DNA of 64,000 nt, from contig CAYMUY010000024.1 in assembly GCA_964393825.1 (NCBI GenBank), forward strand, positions 1 to 64,000, in the 5' to 3' direction. This document shows, piece after piece, positions 41,014 through 49,933 of this stretch. The notes beneath the pieces are model-generated. The model saw only the letters and a list, made by a program, of their open reading frames with translations. It made no database searches and was not told the origin of the DNA. The stretch is from PFJX01 sp964393825 (GTDB taxonomy: Bacteria; Pseudomonadota; Gammaproteobacteria; Burkholderiales; Thiobacillaceae). The translations under genes and the position numbers were made by a program. Within the stretch, counting starts at the first letter, position 1, and each line of letters opens with the position of its first letter.

Positions 41014-42015
41014 ATGGCGACCTCCCTGTTGCGCGCACGCCCCTACCAGGCGCCGTTCTGGCTGCCCGGCGGCAATCCGCAGACCCTTGCCGGCGCGCTG
41101 ATCGCCGCCCCGAAAGTGGACTACCGGCGCGAGCGCTGGGAATTGGCGGATGGCGACTTCATCGACCTGGACCGGGTCGACGGCCCGGCCGAGGCGCCGC
41201 TCCTGGTGCTGTTCCACGGCCTGGAAGGCGACGCCCGCAGCCCCTACGCGCGGGCGCTGATGGCGGCGGCAAGGGCGCGCGGCTGGCGCGGCGTGGTGCC
41301 GCACTTCCGCGGCTGCTCCGGTGAGCCGAACCGGCTGCCGCGCGCCTACCATTCCGGGGATACGGCGGAGATCGAGCGCATCCTGCGGCATCTGTGGCAA
41401 GGCCATGCGCCCATGTATGCCGTCGGCGTGTCGCTGGGCGGCAATGCCCTGCTGAAGTGGCTGGGCGAGCGTGGCGAGGCCGCGCGCGAACTGCTGCATG
41501 CGGCCGCCGCCGTCTCGGCGCCGCTCGACCTGCCGGCGGCGGGCGCGGCGCTGGACCGGGGCTTCAACCGGCTCTACACGGCGCATTTCCTGCGCACGCT
41601 GAAGGCCAAGGCGCTGGCCAAGCTGGATCGCCACCCCGGCTTGTACGACCGCCGGGCGCTGAAGGCGGTCACCCGTATCAAGGATTTCGACGACCTGGTC
41701 ACCGCGCCCCTGCATGGCTACCGCGATGCCGACGATTACTGGGCGCGCGCGGCCAGCAAACCCGGGCTCGGGTTGATTGCCGTGCCGACGCTGATCATCA
41801 ATGCCCGCAACGACCCCTTCATGCCCGGCGAGACCCTGCCGACGGCGGACCAGGTCTCACCCCGGGTCACCCTGGATTTTCCCGAGACAGGTGGCCATGT
41901 CGGCTTCATCACCGGCCCCTTTCCCGGCGCGCACGGCTGGCTGCCCCGGCGCGTGCTGGATTATTTCGCCGCCACCCAGGCTAGTCCGGCAGAAACACCT
42001 GCAGCAACTCGTTGA
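41014..42015 (+). CDS. YheT-like alpha/beta hydrolase
   Basis: A 333-residue alpha/beta hydrolase of the YheT (UPF0017) family, probably a cytoplasmic esterase of unknown substrate. Family blocks are FWLPGGNPQTLAGAL, the oxyanion region LVLFHGLEGDARSPYA, GVVPHFRGCSGEPNRLPRAYHSG cut around the conserved RGCSGE, and the nucleophile elbow GVSLGGNALLKWLG. The acid and histidine lie in INARNDPFMP and GGHVGF. The start is set at 41014 (MATSLLRARPYQAPFW); an earlier in-frame ATG at 40978 adds a non-conserved stretch. The 3' end overlaps hemW by 35 bases, tail to tail. Confidence 0.88.
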   Translation: MATSLLRARPYQAPFWLPGGNPQTLAGALIAAPKVDYRRERWELADGDFIDLDRVDGPAEAPLLVLFHGLEGDARSPYARALMAAARARGWRGVVPHFRGCSGEPNRLPRAYHSGDTAEIERILRHLWQGHAPMYAVGVSLGGNALLKWLGERGEAARELLHAAAAVSAPLDLPAAGAALDRGFNRLYTAHFLRTLKAKALAKLDRHPGLYDRRALKAVTRIKDFDDLVTAPLHGYRDADDYWARAASKPGLGLIAVPTLIINARNDPFMPGETLPTADQVSPRVTLDFPETGGHVGFITGPFPGAHGWLPRRVLDYFAATQASPAETPAATR

Positions 42016-43150
42016 GGAAGCGCCGCCCGGTTACGCTGGGGCGGATGTTGTGCAGCTCGCGCCGCAGCAGCCCCCGATGTTCCGCCGTCGCCAGCCCGCG
42101 CTCGGCGGCGGCGATAGACAGACCGGTGCGCGCCTCGAACAGGCGCGGATCAAAGCCTTCGTTCAGGCGCAGGGCATTCATCATGAATTCGAACACCCGG
42201 TCGTCGCGCCCCAGGACCCGTGAGTCCGCGAGGTGGCTCGGGGGGCTGGCGAAGACCGCGTCCATATAGGCCTTGGGATGCTTCAGGCGGGACTGGCGTT
42301 CGATGCGGTCGTGATAGCTCAGCTTGCCGTGGGCACCGGCGCCCAGGCCGAGGTAGTCGCCGAAGGTCCAGTAGTTGAGGTTGTGCCGGCAACGCCAGCC
42401 GGGCCGGGCGAAAGCGGAGGTTTCATAGTGCTCGTAGCCGGCGGCGCCGAGCAGATCCTCGGCCTGCGCCTGCATGTCGGCGGCAAGGTCGTCGTCGGGC
42501 AGGGCCGGCGGCGCGGCCGCGAACGGCGTGTTCGGTTCCAGGGTGAGATGGTAGGCGGAGAGGTGCGCCGGCCCCAGCGCGAGCGCGGTGTCCAGGTCGG
42601 CGCGCGCCTGTTCCAGGCTCTGTCCGGGCAGGGCATACATCAGGTCGAGATTGACCGTCTCGAACAGGCCGATGGCCGCTTCCGCCGCCGCCCGCGCCTC
42701 GCGCTCGTCGTGGATGCGGCCGAGCGCTTTCAGGTGTTCCGGATTGAAGCTCTGGATGCCGAGCGAGAGGCGATTCACCCCGGCCTCGCGATAGCCGCGG
42801 AAGCGCGCCGCCTCGAAGGTGCCAGGATTGGCTTCCAGGGTGATTTCGGCCAGCGGCGACAGCCGCAGCAGGGTGCGCAGGGTGGTGAGCAGGCGGTCGA
42901 TGCCCTCCGGCGTGAACAGGCTGGGCGTGCCGCCGCCGATGAACACACTGGCCACCTCGCGTCCCCAGACCTCGGGCAAGGCGCCCTCCAGATCGCGGGT
43001 CAGCGCATCGAGATAGCGGGCCTCCGGGATGGCCTCGCGCTGGGCGTGCGAATTGAAATCACAGTACGGGCATTTGCGCACGCACCAGGGAATGTGGACG
43101 TAGACCGACAGCGGCGCGACGGGCTGGGTATTAAAGATGATCTCGGGCAT
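41981..43150 (-). CDS. hemW: HemW radical-SAM heme chaperone
   Basis: A 389-residue radical-SAM protein of the HemW type, once annotated as oxygen-independent coproporphyrinogen oxidase but thought to insert heme into respiratory enzymes. The cluster motif is CVRKCPYCDF (C-x3-C-x2-C) near residue 26, with VFIGGGTPSLF, LGIQSFNPEHLKALGR and NLDLMYALPGQ following. The start is set at 43150 (MPEIIFNTQ); the open frame upstream is unrelated. It is convergent with yheT and divergent from a kinase gene. rdgB and rph lie further upstream on this strand. Confidence 0.92.
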   Translation of the reverse strand: MPEIIFNTQPVAPLSVYVHIPWCVRKCPYCDFNSHAQREAIPEARYLDALTRDLEGALPEVWGREVASVFIGGGTPSLFTPEGIDRLLTTLRTLLRLSPLAEITLEANPGTFEAARFRGYREAGVNRLSLGIQSFNPEHLKALGRIHDEREARAAAEAAIGLFETVNLDLMYALPGQSLEQARADLDTALALGPAHLSAYHLTLEPNTPFAAAPPALPDDDLAADMQAQAEDLLGAAGYEHYETSAFARPGWRCRHNLNYWTFGDYLGLGAGAHGKLSYHDRIERQSRLKHPKAYMDAVFASPPSHLADSRVLGRDDRVFEFMMNALRLNEGFDPRLFEARTGLSIAAAERGLATAEHRGLLRRELHNIRPSVTGRRFLNELLQVFLPD

Positions 43151-43195
43151 GCCGATAGTATGCGCGATGCCCACCCGGCCACAGGTCATGAAACG

Positions 43196-43906
43196 ATGAA
43201 AGACAGCCCCCCCCCGAATGCCGAATCCGGCATGAGCATGGCCAGTTTTCTGGTGTCGTCGGTCCACGACATGAAGAACTCCCTCGCGGTGATGGCCAAT
43301 TTCCTGGAATCCGCCCTGGCGCAGTCGACGGATCATTCAACGCCGCTGCACCGGCAGACCAGCCAGGCGCTCTACGAAACCCAGCGCATCAACGATCACC
43401 TGATCCAGCTCCTCGCCCTCTACAAGATCGACCAGGACTTTTACCCTTTCGACCCCCAGGAGCAGAACCTCGCCGACCTGGCCGGCGATGCCCTGTCCCG
43501 CGTCGCCAACCTGGCCCACTCGAAGGGGATCGCACTCGACTGCGATTGCGCCGACGACCTCTACGGCTGGGTCGATTACGAGTTGATCCTGGGCGTCCTG
43601 GTGCAGGCCCTGCACAACGCCATGCACTACGCGCGTACGCGAGTGCTCTGCCTGATCGAGGCGGACCCGCGCGGTGGCGTCCGCATCCGCGTCGAGGATG
43701 ATGGCCCGGGCTTCCCGGATTTCCTGCTGGAGCAGGGAAGCGCGCGCGATCGCGGCATCCACTTCGACACCGGCAGCACCGGTCTGGGCCTCTATTTCGC
43801 CGGTGTGGTGGCCGCCCTGCATCGTGGCGGCGAACGCCGTGGCGGCACGCGCCTGGAAAATGGCGGCCGCCTCGGCGGCGGCTGTTTCCACATGGAACTG
43901 CCATGA
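43196..43906 (+). CDS. Small soluble histidine kinase without sensor domain
   Basis: A 236-residue kinase made only of a dimerisation helix pair and an HATPase. The phosphoacceptor is probably His24 in SSVHDMKNSLAVMANF. The N-box is QALHNAMHYA, the G1 box DDGPGFP and the G2 box GSTGLGLYFAG. It has no membrane segment or recognisable input domain, so it may be driven by partners or by other kinases. Its last four bases overlap the REC-TPR gene, so the two form one unit. It starts 45 bases from hemW in the opposite direction. An alternative start is 43232 (MSMASF). Confidence 0.82.
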   Translation: MKDSPPPNAESGMSMASFLVSSVHDMKNSLAVMANFLESALAQSTDHSTPLHRQTSQALYETQRINDHLIQLLALYKIDQDFYPFDPQEQNLADLAGDALSRVANLAHSKGIALDCDCADDLYGWVDYELILGVLVQALHNAMHYARTRVLCLIEADPRGGVRIRVEDDGPGFPDFLLEQGSARDRGIHFDTGSTGLGLYFAGVVAALHRGGERRGGTRLENGGRLGGGCFHMELP

Positions 43907-45528
43907 AGGTCCACGATCTCCCGCGCCCCGATTTCTCGAAGAAATCCTTTCTGGTCATCGAGGACTTCGAAGGCATGCGCGGCATCCTGCGCGGCCTGCT
44001 CGGCCGCGCCGGCGCCACCCGGATCGACTTTGCCGCCAGCGGTGGCATCGCCCAGGCGATGCTGGAGAACCAGCGCTATGACGGCGTCCTCTGCGACCTG
44101 CATCTCGGCCAGGGCAAGAACGGCCAGCAACTGCTGGAGGAGGCGCGCCAGCGCCACCTGCTCGCGCCACACGCGGTCTGGATCATGATCAGCGCGGAAA
44201 AGACGCCGGAAATGGTTACCGGCATGGCCGAAACACGGCCGGACGACTACCTGATCAAGCCGATCACGGAAACCCTGCTCTACACCCGCCTGCTGCGCCA
44301 GATGGAGAAAAAACGCCAGTTGGCGCAGATCGAACTGTCGATGCGAGACCACGAATACCTCAAGGCCCTGCGCCTGATCGACCAGATGCTCGCCAGTGGC
44401 ACCCCTTATGCCTGGGACCTGAAACGCCTGAAATCGGAAATCGCCCTGCTCATCGGCGATCTCGATCAGGCCCGCGCCGTATTCGAGGAAGCGTTGCGCC
44501 AGCGCGACCTGCCCTGGGCACGGCTGGGTCTGGCGCGCATCCTCTACCAGGACAATCACATGGAGGAGGCGCGGCGGCACCTGATCACGGTCACCAGCGG
44601 CAGCCGCTCCTACCTGGACGCGCACGACCTGCTCGCCCGCACCCTGGAAAGCCTGAATGACCTGGAAGGCGCCCAGGCGGTGGTGCAACGGGCGCTCTCG
44701 GTGTCGCCCCATGTCGCCGCGCGGCAAGCCAGCCTCGGCCAGATCGCAGCCCGGCGGGGTGACCTGGAAACCGCGGAACAGGCCTTTCGACGCGGCATCG
44801 AACTGGGGCGACATTCGCCGCTGGCCACGGTGGAGCCGTATCTCAGCCTCGCCCGCGTGTTCCTTGCGCGCAGCGAGAGCAGCGAGGCCGCCCGGGTGGT
44901 CGAACGTCTCGCCGAGGACATGAAGCACGACGGCAACGCGCAATTCCTAGCGCGGGTGATGGCCATCCCGATCCGTCTCCAGTGCGACGGCGAAGAGGCC
45001 GCCGGTGAAGTGCTCAAGGAACTGGCGCCGATCCTGCGCCATGACGCCCACCGCCTGCCGCCGGAAATGACCTTCGACCTGGCCGGGCCGCTGATGCGTC
45101 TGGGCGACCTGGACACCACCGACACCCTGTTTGCCAGCCTGCTCGCCAACCACCATGAGAACCCGGGCTACGCGAGCCGGGTCCGCGCGCTCTACGCCGA
45201 AGCGGGACGCGCCGAGGAGGGCGAGAAACTGGTGCGGGATGCGACCCAGGCTGCCCTGGAAATCATGGACCAGGGGGTGCGCCTGTCCCGCGAGGGCAAG
45301 CTCGACGAAGCCCTCGCGCTATTGCGGGAGGCGCGCCACAAGCTGCCGGGCAACCCGCGCCTGCTGCTCAACCACGCCTACTTGCTGATCAACTACATGG
45401 AAAAGTTCGGACGCGACCTGCACCTGGTCACGGAAGTGCTGGACTGCATCCACACCGCCCGCCGCCTGCGCCCGCATGACAAGCGTGCGGGAGAACTGCT
45501 GGCGAAGCTGGAACTGGTGGAAGCGTAG
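43903..45528 (+). CDS. Response regulator with C-terminal TPR repeats
   Basis: A 541-residue protein with an N-terminal receiver domain (about 14-130) and tetratricopeptide-like repeats (about 135-540). The receiver keeps the acid pair (VIEDFEG), the phosphoacceptor Asp65 (LCDLHLG), Ser97 (MISAEK) and Lys119 (YLIKPI). The TPR part has repeats such as ALRLIDQMLASGTPYAWDL, GDLETAEQAFRRGIELG and GKLDEALALLREARHKLPGN. No DNA-binding or enzyme domain is seen, so it probably acts by protein contact. It is coupled to the kinase upstream, and its stop TAG is the first TAG of REP element F. Confidence 0.87.
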   Translation: MKVHDLPRPDFSKKSFLVIEDFEGMRGILRGLLGRAGATRIDFAASGGIAQAMLENQRYDGVLCDLHLGQGKNGQQLLEEARQRHLLAPHAVWIMISAEKTPEMVTGMAETRPDDYLIKPITETLLYTRLLRQMEKKRQLAQIELSMRDHEYLKALRLIDQMLASGTPYAWDLKRLKSEIALLIGDLDQARAVFEEALRQRDLPWARLGLARILYQDNHMEEARRHLITVTSGSRSYLDAHDLLARTLESLNDLEGAQAVVQRALSVSPHVAARQASLGQIAARRGDLETAEQAFRRGIELGRHSPLATVEPYLSLARVFLARSESSEAARVVERLAEDMKHDGNAQFLARVMAIPIRLQCDGEEAAGEVLKELAPILRHDAHRLPPEMTFDLAGPLMRLGDLDTTDTLFASLLANHHENPGYASRVRALYAEAGRAEEGEKLVRDATQAALEIMDQGVRLSREGKLDEALALLREARHKLPGNPRLLLNHAYLLINYMEKFGRDLHLVTEVLDCIHTARRLRPHDKRAGELLAKLELVEA

Positions 45529-45609
45529 ATCGGATTTGCGCAGCGTAACCCGACGTTGGCACGTCAGATGTCGGGTTACGGCGCAACCATCTCGCCAAAC
45601 CCGACCTAC
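45525..45609. repeat. REP pair F/G between convergent genes
   Basis: Two REPs of the RAYT family fill the gap between the REC-TPR gene and rdgB. F (45525-45554, gtagatcggatttgcgcagc...) and G (45570-45609, gtcgggttacggcgc ... ccgacctac) face each other. The leading GTAG of F holds the stop of the + gene (45526-45528), and the trailing CTAC of G holds the stop of rdgB on the minus strand (45606-45608). The pair can fold and may act as a shared terminator. Confidence 0.82.
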
Positions 45610-46199
45610 GCCTCCAGCGCCGCCAGTTTCTCCGCCAGCGCCCGCAGCGCCTGGCCACGGTGGCTGATGCCGTTCTTGGCTTCCATGCTCATCTCGGCGC
45701 CGGTCTGGCCGAAGGCGGGCACCAGGAAATAGGGGTCATAGCCGAAGCCGCCGGCGCCGCGCGGCTCGTCGATGATCTCGCCGTGCCAGGCCCCCTCGGC
45801 GATGATCGGGGTGGGGTCATCGGCGTAGCGCACGTAGACCATCACGCAGTAGTAGTGAGCCTTGCGGTTGGCCTGTCCCTGCAGGGCCTCGATCAACTTC
45901 TGGTTGTTGCGCTCGTCCGACTTGGGCTCGCCGGCATAGCGGGCGGAATAGACACCGGGGGCGCCATTGAGGGCGTCGACGCAGATGCCGGAATCGTCCG
46001 CCAGCGCCGGCAGGCCGGTATGGGCGGCGGCGTGGCGGGCCTTGGCGATGCAGTTCTCGACGAAGGTGACATGCGGTTCCGGGCACTCGGGCACGCCGAA
46101 GGCGGCCTGCGGCATGGCTTCCAGGCCCATGGGTTCGAGGATGCGGCCGATCTCGCGCAGCTTGCCGGCGTTGTTGGAGGCGATGACGATTTTTTTCAT
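45606..46199 (-). CDS. rdgB: RdgB/HAM1 XTP/dITP pyrophosphatase
   Basis: This enzyme hydrolyses non-canonical purine nucleotides (XTP, dITP) to the monophosphate, keeping them out of DNA and RNA. The 197-residue protein begins MKKIVIASNNAGKLREIGR. It has the metal/substrate motif LADDSGICVDALNGAPGV, then YDPYFLVPAFG and the C-terminal ISHRGQALRAL. The start at 46199 is the family start. It lies just downstream of rph on the same strand, a usual arrangement. Confidence 0.96.
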   Translation of the reverse strand: MKKIVIASNNAGKLREIGRILEPMGLEAMPQAAFGVPECPEPHVTFVENCIAKARHAAAHTGLPALADDSGICVDALNGAPGVYSARYAGEPKSDERNNQKLIEALQGQANRKAHYYCVMVYVRYADDPTPIIAEGAWHGEIIDEPRGAGGFGYDPYFLVPAFGQTGAEMSMEAKNGISHRGQALRALAEKLAALEA

Positions 46200-46243
46200 G
46201 AGTCTTTTCCGGTAGGAGGCCCGCTCGCGGGCCGAAATCACGG

Positions 46244-46969
46244 TTATCCCAGCGCCGCGCGTTGCGCGGCCATCAGTTCGCGGATGCCTTTCTCGGCCAG
46301 GTCGAGCAGGGCGTTCAACTCGGCGCGGCTGAAGGCCACACCTTCCGCCGTACCCTGCACCTCGATCAGGCTGGCTTCGCCCAGCATCACCACGTTCATG
46401 TCGGTGTCGCAGGCGACGTCCTCGGCATAGTCGAGATCGAGCACCGGCACGCCGTTCCAGATACCGACGGAGATGGCGGCGACCTGGTCACGCATGACGT
46501 TGCGCTCCAGCTTGCCTTCCCTGACCAGCCATTCCAGCGCGTCATGCGCCGCCACCCAGGCGCCGGTGATGCTGGCGGTGCGGGTGCCACCATCGGCCTG
46601 CAGCACGTCGCAATCGATGTGGATGGTGCGCTCGCCCAGCTTGTCCAGATCGACGGCGGCGCGCAGCGAACGGCCGATCAGCCGCTGGATTTCCTGGGTG
46701 CGGCCGGACTGCTTGCCGCGCGCGGCCTCGCGGTCGCCGCGGGTATGGGTGGCGCGCGGCAACATGCCGTATTCGGCGGTGAGCCAGCCGGCGCCGCTGC
46801 CGCGCACATGCGGTGGCACCTTTTCCAGGACACTGGCGGTGCACAGCACCTTGGTGTCGCCGCATTCCACCAGCACGCTGCCTTCTGCGTGCTTGGTGTA
46901 GTTGCGGGTGAGACGGACGGCGCGCAATTGATCGGCCGCGCGCCCGGAGGGGCGTTGATGTTCGGACAT
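46244..46969 (-). CDS. rph: Ribonuclease PH
   Basis: RNase PH trims tRNA 3' ends by phosphorolysis. The 241-residue protein from 46969 has the family features: RPSGRAADQLRAVRLTRNY at the N-terminus, GDTKVLCTASV, the arginine-rich phosphate site GDREAARGKQSGRTQEIQRL and DCDVLQADGGTRTASITG. AAGGAA precedes the start. The frame extends upstream but not with family sequence. rdgB follows. Confidence 0.97.
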   Translation of the reverse strand: MSEHQRPSGRAADQLRAVRLTRNYTKHAEGSVLVECGDTKVLCTASVLEKVPPHVRGSGAGWLTAEYGMLPRATHTRGDREAARGKQSGRTQEIQRLIGRSLRAAVDLDKLGERTIHIDCDVLQADGGTRTASITGAWVAAHDALEWLVREGKLERNVMRDQVAAISVGIWNGVPVLDLDYAEDVACDTDMNVVMLGEASLIEVQGTAEGVAFSRAELNALLDLAEKGIRELMAAQRAALG

Positions 46970-46979
46970 GGGGTTTCCT

Positions 46980-47894
46980 TCAGGAGGTGGGGTCGCGCCG
47001 CCCGAGGGCGGTCTGGATTTCGGCCAGGGCGCGTTCGAGGTCATAGTCACCGCCGGCAAGCTCTTCCATTTCCTTGTTGCCGAGGCGTTTCAACTGGGTG
47101 GTGAAGCCATCCAGGCCGAGATCGTCGGCCTGCACCAACTCCTCGTCGTCGAATTGTTCCTCGCCGAAACGCATCGCCACGGCGGAGAGGTTGTCGGCGT
47201 ACTGGCCGGCGCGGAATTCGGCATGGTCGAGCATGTTCCGCACCGCCCGTTCCAGCGGATAGGCGCGCAGGGTGGAGAGCATTTCCTGGGGATTGAGCTC
47301 GCTCCAGACGCCATCGGTGCAGAGATACAGGACATCGCCCTCGTTGAGGCTGACCGGATCTTCCAGCTCGATATCCGGCAGCATGTAGCCGCCCACCGAG
47401 TTGTAGAGCTTGTTGCGGTCGGGGTGCACACCCATCTGGTCCTCGTCCAGCAGCCCGTCGTCGACCAGTTGCTGCACGGCGGAGTGGTCATGGGTGCGGA
47501 ATTTCAGCGCGCGCCGACCGAAATGATAGAGGCGGGAGTCGCCCACGTGCGCCCAGCAGGCGTGGCCTTTCTGCACCACGCAGACGACACAGGTGGTGCG
47601 CGGCGGCTCCGACAGCTTGTGGCGCATGGCGTATTCGTTGATGGCGTCGTGGGCGGCGTAGATGCCATCGAGCAGGAACGAGGCCATGTCCGCCAGCAGC
47701 GGCTTGGCGCGGGCATTGAACAAGCCGCTGATGACCTGCACGGTGAGCTGCGATGCGATCTCGCCGCGGGCGTGCCCCCCCATGCCATCGGCCAGAACCA
47801 TCAGCAGGGCGTCCGAAGTGTAGGCATAACCCACCCTGTCCTCGTTGTAAGGACGGCCACCGCAACGGCTGGCCTGATAGACGACATATTTCAT
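46980..47894 (-). CDS. PP2C-family protein phosphatase
   Basis: A 304-residue PP2C (PPM) Ser/Thr phosphatase, cytoplasmic. Metal-binding motifs are present in order: GGRPYNEDRVGYAY, VLADGMGGHARGE (~34-46), WAHVGDSRLYHF and LCTDGVWSEL, ending in DNLSAVAMRF with the final aspartate pair. The last 60 residues form an acidic, helical extension. It shares four bases with the kinase gene, so kinase and phosphatase are made together and probably act on the same targets, which are not apparent. Confidence 0.93.
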   Translation of the reverse strand: MKYVVYQASRCGGRPYNEDRVGYAYTSDALLMVLADGMGGHARGEIASQLTVQVISGLFNARAKPLLADMASFLLDGIYAAHDAINEYAMRHKLSEPPRTTCVVCVVQKGHACWAHVGDSRLYHFGRRALKFRTHDHSAVQQLVDDGLLDEDQMGVHPDRNKLYNSVGGYMLPDIELEDPVSLNEGDVLYLCTDGVWSELNPQEMLSTLRAYPLERAVRNMLDHAEFRAGQYADNLSAVAMRFGEEQFDDEELVQADDLGLDGFTTQLKRLGNKEMEELAGGDYDLERALAEIQTALGRRDPTS

Positions 47895-48832
47895 ATTCTT
47901 CTGCTGATGCGATCTTTGATCAGGGCCAGCAAGCTGGGCTTGTGCTCACGTGATGTCCTGGCCATCTCGATGAGCCGTTTCTGCACCACGAAGACGCTTT
48001 GCGGACGCTCCGTGTAGTTGATCTTGAGCATGGAATCGACCAGTTCCAGCAATTCCTTCGAGAACAATCCGGCGTGGGTCCTGCTCACCGGGATCAGCTT
48101 GTCCTTGTCCTGGCGCTGGTCGGCCGGCGGCGGCGGCGATTTGACGATGCAGGCATAGAGGGTGGCCCCGACACTGTAGATATCCGTCCAGGGCCCCAGC
48201 CGCTCACGCTGGTTGTATTGTTCGGGCGCGGCGAAGCCGGGGGTATACATGGGCGAAGCGGCCTGAAAATCGTAGGTGAGGGCATGCCGGGCGGCGCCGA
48301 AGTCGATCAGTACCGGCGAGCCGTCGGCATGGATATAGATGTTGGAAGGCTTGATGTCCAGGTGCAGGATCTTGTGGGCATGAACCTCGCGCAAGCCATT
48401 GAGCAACTGCACGAACACGCTGCGGATGAACGACTCGCGCATGGGCTCCTTGATCGAAGTGATGTGGCGTTGCAGGGTCTTGCCCTGCTCGAACTTCATC
48501 ACCATGTAGACCGTGTCGTTGGCGCGGAAGAAGTTGGTCACCCGCACCACATTGGGGTGATGGATGCCCGCCAGCGCCCTGCCCTCCTCGAAGAAACACT
48601 TCATGCCGTAGCGAAACGAAGCCTCCTTGTCTTCCGCCAGCGGATGCACCGTCCCCTGTCTGCCGCGTCCCACCACGCCTCCCGGCAGGTATTCCTTGAT
48701 GGCGACCGGCTTGCCCTCCAGATCGTAGGCGAGATAGACCAGGGAAAAGCCCCCCCCGCCGATCCGGCGATCGATCACATACTCGCCCAGCTGATAGTGC
48801 TTGGGCAGTGGCTCGGTGGATTGGAGGGCCAT
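47891..48832 (-). CDS. Serine/threonine protein kinase (Hanks type)
   Basis: A 313-residue soluble Hanks-type kinase without a membrane anchor or PASTA domains. The glycine loop is RIGGGGFSLVYLA, the invariant lysine lies in VAIKEYLPGG, the catalytic loop is HLDIKPSNIY and the metal motif DFGAARH. The C-terminal tail is basic (LIKDRISRRI). Paired with the PP2C enzyme beneath it. yicC starts 63 bases away on the other strand, so their promoters are shared DNA. Confidence 0.93.
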   Translation of the reverse strand: MALQSTEPLPKHYQLGEYVIDRRIGGGGFSLVYLAYDLEGKPVAIKEYLPGGVVGRGRQGTVHPLAEDKEASFRYGMKCFFEEGRALAGIHHPNVVRVTNFFRANDTVYMVMKFEQGKTLQRHITSIKEPMRESFIRSVFVQLLNGLREVHAHKILHLDIKPSNIYIHADGSPVLIDFGAARHALTYDFQAASPMYTPGFAAPEQYNQRERLGPWTDIYSVGATLYACIVKSPPPPADQRQDKDKLIPVSRTHAGLFSKELLELVDSMLKINYTERPQSVFVVQKRLIEMARTSREHKPSLLALIKDRISRRI

Positions 48833-48895
48833 GTGTTCGACTAGGGGGAAGGGTAAGATGCACCGGTTTGCATTCGCCGAAGGATAACCAAGATC

Positions 48896-49780
48896 GTGGC
48901 AGCCAAGAAGGAAACTCTACGCAGCATGACCGGCTATGCGGCCGAATCCACCGATATCGCGGGGGTGCAGGTGACGCTGGAGCTGCGCGCGGTCAATTCG
49001 CGCTTTCTCGACCTCTCCTTCCGCATGGGCGAGGACTTTCGCGCGATGGAACCCGCCCTGCGCGAACGCATCACGGACAGCGTGAAGCGCGGCAAGCTGG
49101 AATGCCGCCTCAACCTGGCCGCGCGTGCCGATACCGCGCTGCCGAGCGAACTCAACCCGGCGCTGCTCGAACAGCTCGCCGCCCTCGCCGCCGCCGCGCG
49201 TCGCGCCATCCCGGAGGCGAGCGCCCTCTCCGTGGCGGAAATCCTCCGCTGGCCGGGCATGCTGGGCGACAACGGCAGCGATGGCGACACCCTGCAAGCC
49301 GGCACCCTGGCTATGCTCGAGCGTGCCCTGAAGCAATTCAACGCCAGCCGCGCGCGGGAGGGCGACAAACTGAAAGCCATCATCCTGGAGCGCCTGGAGA
49401 GCATGCGCGAGCACGTCGCCCGCATTCGCCCGCGCACCCCGGAAATCGTCGTCGCCTACCGCGACAAGCTGCGCAAGCGGCTGGAGGAACTGCTGCCGAC
49501 CGCGGATCACGACCGCCTCCACCAGGAAGTCGCCCTGTTCGCGCAGAAGATTGACGTGGACGAGGAACTCGACCGACTGCTCACCCACCTCACCGAAGTC
49601 GAGCGCGTGCTCGACAACGGCGGCGCCGCCGGCAAGCGGCTGGATTTCCTGATGCAGGAACTCAACCGCGAAGCCAACACCCTCGGTTCGAAATCGGTTT
49701 CCCTGGACCTCACCCAGACCTCGGTGGAACTGAAGGTCTTGATCGACCAGATGCGCGAGCAGATCCAGAATATCGAGTGA
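48896..49780 (+). CDS. YicC-family endoribonuclease
   Basis: A 294-residue protein of the YicC/YloC family, reported in E. coli as an endoribonuclease acting on small RNAs. It has the start-proximal block SMTGYAAEST, the core SFRMGEDFRAMEPALRERI and the C-terminal domain VDEELDRLLTHLTEVERVL...GKRLDFLMQELNREANTLGSKS in family order. The GTG at 48896 (AGGA upstream) is the chosen start; an ATG at 48926 would remove only ten residues and sits right at the SMTGYA motif. The gene order yicC then gmk is conserved across Proteobacteria. Confidence 0.93.
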   Translation: MAAKKETLRSMTGYAAESTDIAGVQVTLELRAVNSRFLDLSFRMGEDFRAMEPALRERITDSVKRGKLECRLNLAARADTALPSELNPALLEQLAALAAAARRAIPEASALSVAEILRWPGMLGDNGSDGDTLQAGTLAMLERALKQFNASRAREGDKLKAIILERLESMREHVARIRPRTPEIVVAYRDKLRKRLEELLPTADHDRLHQEVALFAQKIDVDEELDRLLTHLTEVERVLDNGGAAGKRLDFLMQELNREANTLGSKSVSLDLTQTSVELKVLIDQMREQIQNIE

Positions 49781-49933
49781 CGCGCCCCGCGGACAAAGGC
49801 CCCGCGCATGTGACGGGTTTTCCGATAGCCACTACACTTGAAGCAGTGACCCCGCGCATCCGCCGGTCGTCACCGCGAGAGCGCGGCGGCCTGGATGTCA
49901 CCTCCCAACAACCGCACTGACAAGGAGTCCAAC

